DNA from: Planctomycetota bacterium
GTDB taxonomy: Bacteria > Planctomycetota > SZUA-567 > H5-PLA8
Assembly (NCBI GenBank): GCA_026184295.1
Contig: JAHCJK010000017.1
Coordinates: 1-56,175, forward strand
Length of the DNA stretch: 56,175 nucleotides
Reading direction: 5' to 3'
The translations under genes and the position numbers were made by a program. This document shows, piece by piece, positions 51,991 through 56,175 of this stretch. The notes beneath the pieces are model-generated. The model had not been told where the DNA came from, searched no databases, and saw only the letters and a list, made by a program, of their open reading frames with translations. Each line of letters begins with the position of its first letter. Position 1 is the first letter of the stretch.

Positions 51991-52433
51991 ACGCCCGCGC
52001 GACCTTCGCGAACCTGCTGCGCCTCGGCTGCGGCGCCTTCCTCGTGGCCATGGCCGCGGTGTGGGGGCCCTACGCCCGGTTGCTGCGCGTCTCGGTCGCG
52101 AACGAACGCGGGAACGACGTCCTGGTGGTCGCCGCCGACCTGGAACGCGCCGGCGCTTCCCAGCAGAGCCCCACGCAGCACCGGCACGCGCAGGCGGTGA
52201 GTGCCGAAGGCGAGACGCCCGCGGGCCCGAGGATGCTGAAGCCGGTCCTCGACGACGCGGACCGCGCGCCGTTCCAGCCCGCGCACGACGCGCTCGCGCT
52301 GCCCGGCCTGGGCTGCCGCTTTCGGTTCACCGACGCCGATCCGCCGGAGGCCTTGCGTGCCGCCGGTTCGTCCGCCTGCGACGCCGCGCCCGGCCGGTCC
52401 GGCCCCGCGCGCGCGCCGCCTTCCGCCTGGTAG
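51987..52433 (+). CDS. Small membrane ORF between yajC and secDF, unknown
   Basis: A 148-residue frame with one N-terminal hydrophobic segment (LLRLGCGAFLVAMAAVWGPY) followed by a polar, Pro/Ala/Arg-rich tail that looks disordered. Its ATG overlaps the yajC stop (ATGA), which argues that it is translated. The C-terminal half could be GC-biased non-coding extension. No family recognised. SecDF starts 103 bp later. Confidence 0.45.
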   Translation: MNARATFANLLRLGCGAFLVAMAAVWGPYARLLRVSVANERGNDVLVVAADLERAGASQQSPTQHRHAQAVSAEGETPAGPRMLKPVLDDADRAPFQPAHDALALPGLGCRFRFTDADPPEALRAAGSSACDAAPGRSGPARAPPSAW

Positions 52434-52536
52434 TACCTCACCCGCGGCCCGAAGTGCGCGCCGCGTTCACCCGAACCTGAAAACCGTACCCCGTGCCGCG
52501 CGTTCGCGTTCAGGCACGCCTTGAAAGGAAGAGGTC

Positions 52537-55500
52537 ATGTCGAAGAAGGCCGTACCGCTGATCAGCGCCGCGCTCCTGGCGGGGCTCATCGGAGCCGCCG
52601 TGTTCGGCGGGCTCACGTTCACCATCTGCAACCAACTGCGGCGCTCGGCGCTGCTGGACGAGGCCTACCAGTCGGCGAAGAAGGAAAGCCACGAGGCGCT
52701 CGACCACCTGATCCTGACCGGTCCGGTGCCCGCGACCCTGCAGGGCATCCACGAACCGCTTACCGACGCGGCGGCAAAGCAGGCCTACGCCGCGGCGAAG
52801 AAGGGCAGCGAAGCGGACCTCGACGCGTTCTTCAGCGCGCAGTTCATGCCGCCGCGCTGGATTCCGTGGCTCTGCCTGCCGGGCCTGGTGCTTGCCGCGA
52901 TGCTGCTTCTGCGCGCGTACCGCGGGCTCTTCGGCGATCTGACGGGCCGGATGGTCTTCATCATGGGGCTCTGCGGCACCATGGGCGGGTACTTCTGGTT
53001 CATGGCGGGCAACGGCATCTACCCGATGGGCATCGACCTGGCGGGCGGCACCGAACTGATCTACCGGCTGGAATACGCCGACCTGGACCGCCGCATCGCG
53101 CTGGCGCAGAAGCGCCTGGCCTACCTGAAGGAACACCAGGAACAGACCGACGAACAGACCAAGAAGCCGATCACGGCGAAGACGATCGAGACCCAGCAGC
53201 TTCTCCTGCAGGAACTCGAAAAGAGCAAGGACACCGCGCCGGACCGCGCCACCGAAGTCGTGCGCAAGCGTGTCGATCCCACCGGGACGAAGGGCATCCC
53301 GATCACGAAGTTCGGCGAAGACCGCATCCGCATCCAGCTCCCCAAGGCCAGCCCCGAGGACGTCGAGCGCATCAAGCGCGCGATCCGCACCCAGGGCCGC
53401 CTGTCGTTCCACGCGGTCTCCGAGGACGCCGAGACGATCGACAAGGTCCGCCGTTCGGACAAGAAGGAATGGGGCGAGTACGTCAACAAGGAGATCTGGG
53501 AACTCGACCCGTACGACCCGCAGGGGCGCAAGGTCAAGAAGGACGAGGTCGTGATCTTCCGCACGCCCGAAATGGAAGGCTCGGGCATCACCAGCGCCTA
53601 CGCCTCGCGCAGCGAGCAGGGCGGGTACAAGATCAGCCTGCACTTCGACGCCGCGGCGGCCGCGCGCTTCGAGGAAGTCTCCGGGCGCTTCCTGCACAAG
53701 CGGCTCGCGATCGTGCTCGACGGCACCTGCTACCTGGCGCCGACGATCCAGTCGCAGATCAGCGACCAGTGCCAGATCACCGGCAGCTTTACCAAGGAAC
53801 AGGCGGACGAGATCTCCGGCGTCCTGACCTCCGGCTCCCTGCCGGCGGAAGTGGTGATGGACAGCGAGTTCGTGGTCGGCCCGACGCTGGGGCACGAGCA
53901 GATCGATTCGGGCATCTTCGCGACGCTGATCGGCGCCGCGGCGGTGGCGGCGTTCATGTGGACGTACTACCGCACCGCGGGGTTCATCTCGATCGTCAAC
54001 CTGGCCGTGCTGCTCTCGGTCATGATGGGCGCGCTGGGCTTCTTCAAGGCGACCATGACGCTGCCGGGCATCGCGGGCATCCTGCTGAACCTGGGCATGG
54101 CCGTGGACGCGAACGTGCTGATCTACGAGCGCCTGCGCGAGGAGCTTGGGCGCGGGCGGAACCTGCGCCAGGCCGTGCATATGGGCTTCGAGCGCGCGTT
54201 CGTCGTGATCATCGACTCGCAGCTTACGACGCTCATCACCGGCGTGATCCTGTACACGATCGGCACGGGCCCGGTGCGCGGGTTCGCGGTGACGCTCTCG
54301 ATCGGCGTGCTCGTCACGCTCTTCTCGAACGTCTGGGTCTGCCACCAGATCTTCCTCTGGCTGGTCGGCAAGGACGCGCTCGAGTCCCTGAACATGATGC
54401 AGTTCTTCAAGGCGACGAACTTCGACTTCATGGGCCAGCGCAAGAAGTGGATGGCCTTCTCGGCCACCATCATCGCCTGCTCCCTGGCGGCGTTCGTGTA
54501 CCTGGGGCCGGTGGAAAAGAAGATTTACGACGTGGACTTTACCGGCGGGACGCTGGTGCAGTTCAACTTCGCCCCGAAGCTGGAGCCGACCGACGAGGAA
54601 GTGAAGGCGGTCGTGGAGAAGGAACTCCGGCCCAAGCTGAAGGCGCGCCTTGAAGAGACCGGCAAGAAGCTGAAGGAACTGGCGGCCTCGGGCAAGTCGG
54701 GCGCGGACCTGAAGGCGGCCGTCGCGGCGGCGCTGCCCCTCGTGGACAAGGCCAGCTTCTCGATGCTGTCCGAACTGGACGCGAAGGAGGTCGAGAAGGT
54801 GGAGGCGGCGATCCAGGAAGTGCTGAAGAACTACGAGGAAGCCGAGTTCACCGCGCAGTCGTTCGGCGTGCCGGTCAACGCGGCGGAAGGGCGCTACAAG
54901 AGCTTCACGCTCACGACGCGCTTTACCGAACGCGCCGTGGTCGAGACCCTCGACGAAGAACTGAACGGCCTGTTCGGGGCGAAGATGGAGCCGCCTTCGG
55001 TGGAAGTGGCCCAAAACGGCGTGCGCCTGCGCATCGCGGCGGACGCGGCGGACATCGCGCCGGCGGGGATTCACAAGACCATCCAGGACCAGATCTCCAG
55101 CATGGCGGCGCGGCGCGAGAACGAGGACGTGCGCGCGGCGCTGGGCGCGCTGAAGGTCTCGGACATCCAGGAAGAAACGTACGGGAGCGGGTTCAAGCGC
55201 CCGTTCGTGATGCTGGCGCCCCTGCCCGAGGCCGGCCCCAGGCGCGACCGCGTGGTGGAACTGCTCGAGACCGCCAAGTTCAAGCACGTGGACGCGAACG
55301 AGCAGGAGACCGACCTGCGCGCCGAAGGCCCGATCAGCCGGAAGAGTTCCTTCGGGCCGCAGGTGGCGCTGGAGATGTTCCTGTCGTCGGTGGGCGCGGT
55401 GCTGGCGGCGCTGGTGGCCATCTTCGCCTACGTCTGGTTCCGGTTCGAGTTCTCGCCTGCGTGGGGCTTCGGCGCGCTGATGGCCACGTTCCACGATCCG

Positions 55501-55959
55501 ATCCTGTGCGTGGGCGCGGCCTGCCTGGTGACGGCGACGGGGCTCTTCCCCGTGCTCCTGAACCTGGACATCATCGCCGCGATCCTGACCGTGATCGGGT
55601 ACAGCGTGAACGACACGATCGTGGTCTTCGACCGCATCCGCGAAGTGAAGACGGCGCATCCGACCCGCGACCTGGCCGAGATCATCAACGACGCCGTCAA
55701 CGCGACGCTCAGCCGCACCGTGCTGACGTCGGTGTCGGCCCTGATCGCGATGGTCTCGCTGCTCATTTTCGGCGGGCCGACGATCCGCGACCTGGCCTTC
55801 ACGCTCACGGTCGGCATCGTGGTCGGCACGTACAGCTCGATCTTCATCGCCGCGCCGATGATGATGTGGTGGGCCAAGCGCTACGGCACGACCAGGACCG
55901 CGCCGGCCAAGGCGAAGGAAGCGAAGAGCGACGCGTCGGCCGCCGGCGCGCAGATCTAA
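52537..55959 (+). CDS. secDF: Fused protein translocase subunit SecDF
   Basis: A 1140-residue fusion of SecD and SecF, RND-fold proton-driven proteins that pull exported proteins across the membrane. The SecD part has GIDLAGGTELIYRLEYADL, a large periplasmic P1 region (VVRKRVDPTGTKGIPITKFG) and IAGILLNLGMAVDANVLIYE. The SecF part begins after YDVDFTGGTLVQFNF and has VIGYSVNDTIVVFDRIRE and a C-terminal helix set. Before the first SecD motif there are two extra membrane helices (residues about 8-27 and 110-128) enclosing roughly 80 residues. GAAAGGAAGAGG precedes ATG 52537. It ends in a terminator hairpin. Confidence 0.95.
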   Translation: MSKKAVPLISAALLAGLIGAAVFGGLTFTICNQLRRSALLDEAYQSAKKESHEALDHLILTGPVPATLQGIHEPLTDAAAKQAYAAAKKGSEADLDAFFSAQFMPPRWIPWLCLPGLVLAAMLLLRAYRGLFGDLTGRMVFIMGLCGTMGGYFWFMAGNGIYPMGIDLAGGTELIYRLEYADLDRRIALAQKRLAYLKEHQEQTDEQTKKPITAKTIETQQLLLQELEKSKDTAPDRATEVVRKRVDPTGTKGIPITKFGEDRIRIQLPKASPEDVERIKRAIRTQGRLSFHAVSEDAETIDKVRRSDKKEWGEYVNKEIWELDPYDPQGRKVKKDEVVIFRTPEMEGSGITSAYASRSEQGGYKISLHFDAAAAARFEEVSGRFLHKRLAIVLDGTCYLAPTIQSQISDQCQITGSFTKEQADEISGVLTSGSLPAEVVMDSEFVVGPTLGHEQIDSGIFATLIGAAAVAAFMWTYYRTAGFISIVNLAVLLSVMMGALGFFKATMTLPGIAGILLNLGMAVDANVLIYERLREELGRGRNLRQAVHMGFERAFVVIIDSQLTTLITGVILYTIGTGPVRGFAVTLSIGVLVTLFSNVWVCHQIFLWLVGKDALESLNMMQFFKATNFDFMGQRKKWMAFSATIIACSLAAFVYLGPVEKKIYDVDFTGGTLVQFNFAPKLEPTDEEVKAVVEKELRPKLKARLEETGKKLKELAASGKSGADLKAAVAAALPLVDKASFSMLSELDAKEVEKVEAAIQEVLKNYEEAEFTAQSFGVPVNAAEGRYKSFTLTTRFTERAVVETLDEELNGLFGAKMEPPSVEVAQNGVRLRIAADAADIAPAGIHKTIQDQISSMAARRENEDVRAALGALKVSDIQEETYGSGFKRPFVMLAPLPEAGPRRDRVVELLETAKFKHVDANEQETDLRAEGPISRKSSFGPQVALEMFLSSVGAVLAALVAIFAYVWFRFEFSPAWGFGALMATFHDPILCVGAACLVTATGLFPVLLNLDIIAAILTVIGYSVNDTIVVFDRIREVKTAHPTRDLAEIINDAVNATLSRTVLTSVSALIAMVSLLIFGGPTIRDLAFTLTVGIVVGTYSSIFIAAPMMMWWAKRYGTTRTAPAKAKEAKSDASAAGAQI

Positions 55960-55987
55960 ACGCACGGGCCGCGAAGGGACCGGAGGG

Positions 55988-56020
55988 AAAGGCGCGGCCA
56001 CGGCCGCGCCTTTCTCGTTT
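55988..56020 (+). terminator. Intrinsic terminator after secDF
   Basis: AAAGGCGCGG and CCGCGCCTTT pair over 10 bp around the loop CCACGG (55988-56013), and the T-rich run TTTCTCGTTT follows. It is 28 bp past the secDF stop. Confidence 0.8.
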
Positions 56021-56088
56021 CAGGGGCCTTTGGGGTCGCGCGCGCGGCTTGGGACCCGTACCATGGCGGCGCGGAAAGGGGGACGATC

Positions 56089-56175
56089 ATGGCGCAGAAG
56101 ATGAGCGAGGCCGAGGTCCGGGCGGGCCTGGCGGCCCTGCCGGAGTGGACGCTCGCGGGCGGAAAGCTGCACCGC
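56089..56175 (+). CDS. phhB: Pterin-4-alpha-carbinolamine dehydratase, N-terminal part
   Basis: The first 29 codons, cut by the window edge. The reading MSEAEVRAGLAALPEWTLAG then GKLHR is the N-terminal helix and turn of the dehydratase (DCoH) family, which recycles the tetrahydrobiopterin cofactor. AAAGGGGGA precedes ATG 56089. The catalytic His residues lie outside the window. Confidence 0.8.
   Translation, partial: MAQKMSEAEVRAGLAALPEWTLAGGKLHR

Noticed and set aside
52510..56001. Long minus-strand frame (1163 codons) opposite secDF
   Set aside because: Shadow of secDF codon structure; composition is His/Arg/Asp-rich with no family resemblance.

Overview
The window looks like a chromosome segment from a GC-rich, Gram-negative-type bacterium, most likely a planctomycete or close PVC relative. 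This is inferred from gene content only: a fused SecDF, a MoxR/DUF58/Bat operon, a kinase with PEGA-like and sulfatase-maturase-like modules, a CxPxR sulfatase, an ExbB/ExbD cluster with an OB-like partner, and a metal efflux adaptor with WC-x2-H repeats. No rRNA or marker that would fix the taxonomy is present. Codon and base use change along the window: about 1.1-4.8 kb and 27.6-56 kb are very GC-rich, while about 5-18 kb and 48.9-49.75 kb are visibly less so and hold the mobile-element traces.

Layout. 1-692: broken-off IS3-family element. 1.1-4.8 kb: a GntR/LacI-type regulator divergent from a secreted CBM9-like/NHL protein. 5.2-7.9 kb: an SDR-TspO fusion, a CBS-pair protein and a small secreted Cys protein, probably stress or redox related. 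8.0-13.9 kb: a heavy-metal RND efflux operon (Cys-rich secreted protein, adaptor with three metal-binding-like repeats, CzcA-type pump, lipoprotein with two copies of the same repeat), bracketed by two copies of a 21-bp near-palindrome. 13.9-15.6 kb: a junction zone with a truncated HEAT-like fragment, a 3' tRNA fragment between two 26-bp direct repeats exactly 200 bp apart, and a transposase split by one in-frame stop. 15.8-17.9 kb: a lipoprotein and an NtrC-type sigma-54 activator.

18.1-27.2 kb: the most interesting block. It holds a 1223-residue exported TPR-like protein, a protein with a TonB-type transmembrane anchor (Ser-x3-His) joined by a Gly-rich linker to an alpha/alpha-toroid domain, one ExbB, two ExbD proteins, and two single-membrane-pass envelope proteins. 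It reads as a proton-motive-force-driven envelope machine in which the TonB C-terminal domain has been replaced. One ExbB with two ExbDs and a TPR protein recalls the Agl/Glt motors of myxobacteria, but no function is shown.

27.3-30.7 kb: tRNA-His(GTG), histidine ammonia-lyase, and a convergent M48 peptidase-DUF4197 fusion lipoprotein. 30.9-42.1 kb: a MoxR-Bat operon with a polytopic glycosyltransferase inserted in translational coupling, and BatB fused to BatC. 42.1-47.3 kb: a Ser/Thr kinase and a zinc-ribbon membrane protein with a DNRLRE-type C-terminus. 47.5-50.2 kb: a sulfatase, an AT-rich orphan gene and a small exported protein. 50.5-56.2 kb: tgt, yajC, a small membrane ORF, secDF and the start of a pterin carbinolamine dehydratase gene. 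Several genes appear to start directly after a -10 box, suggesting leaderless transcripts.
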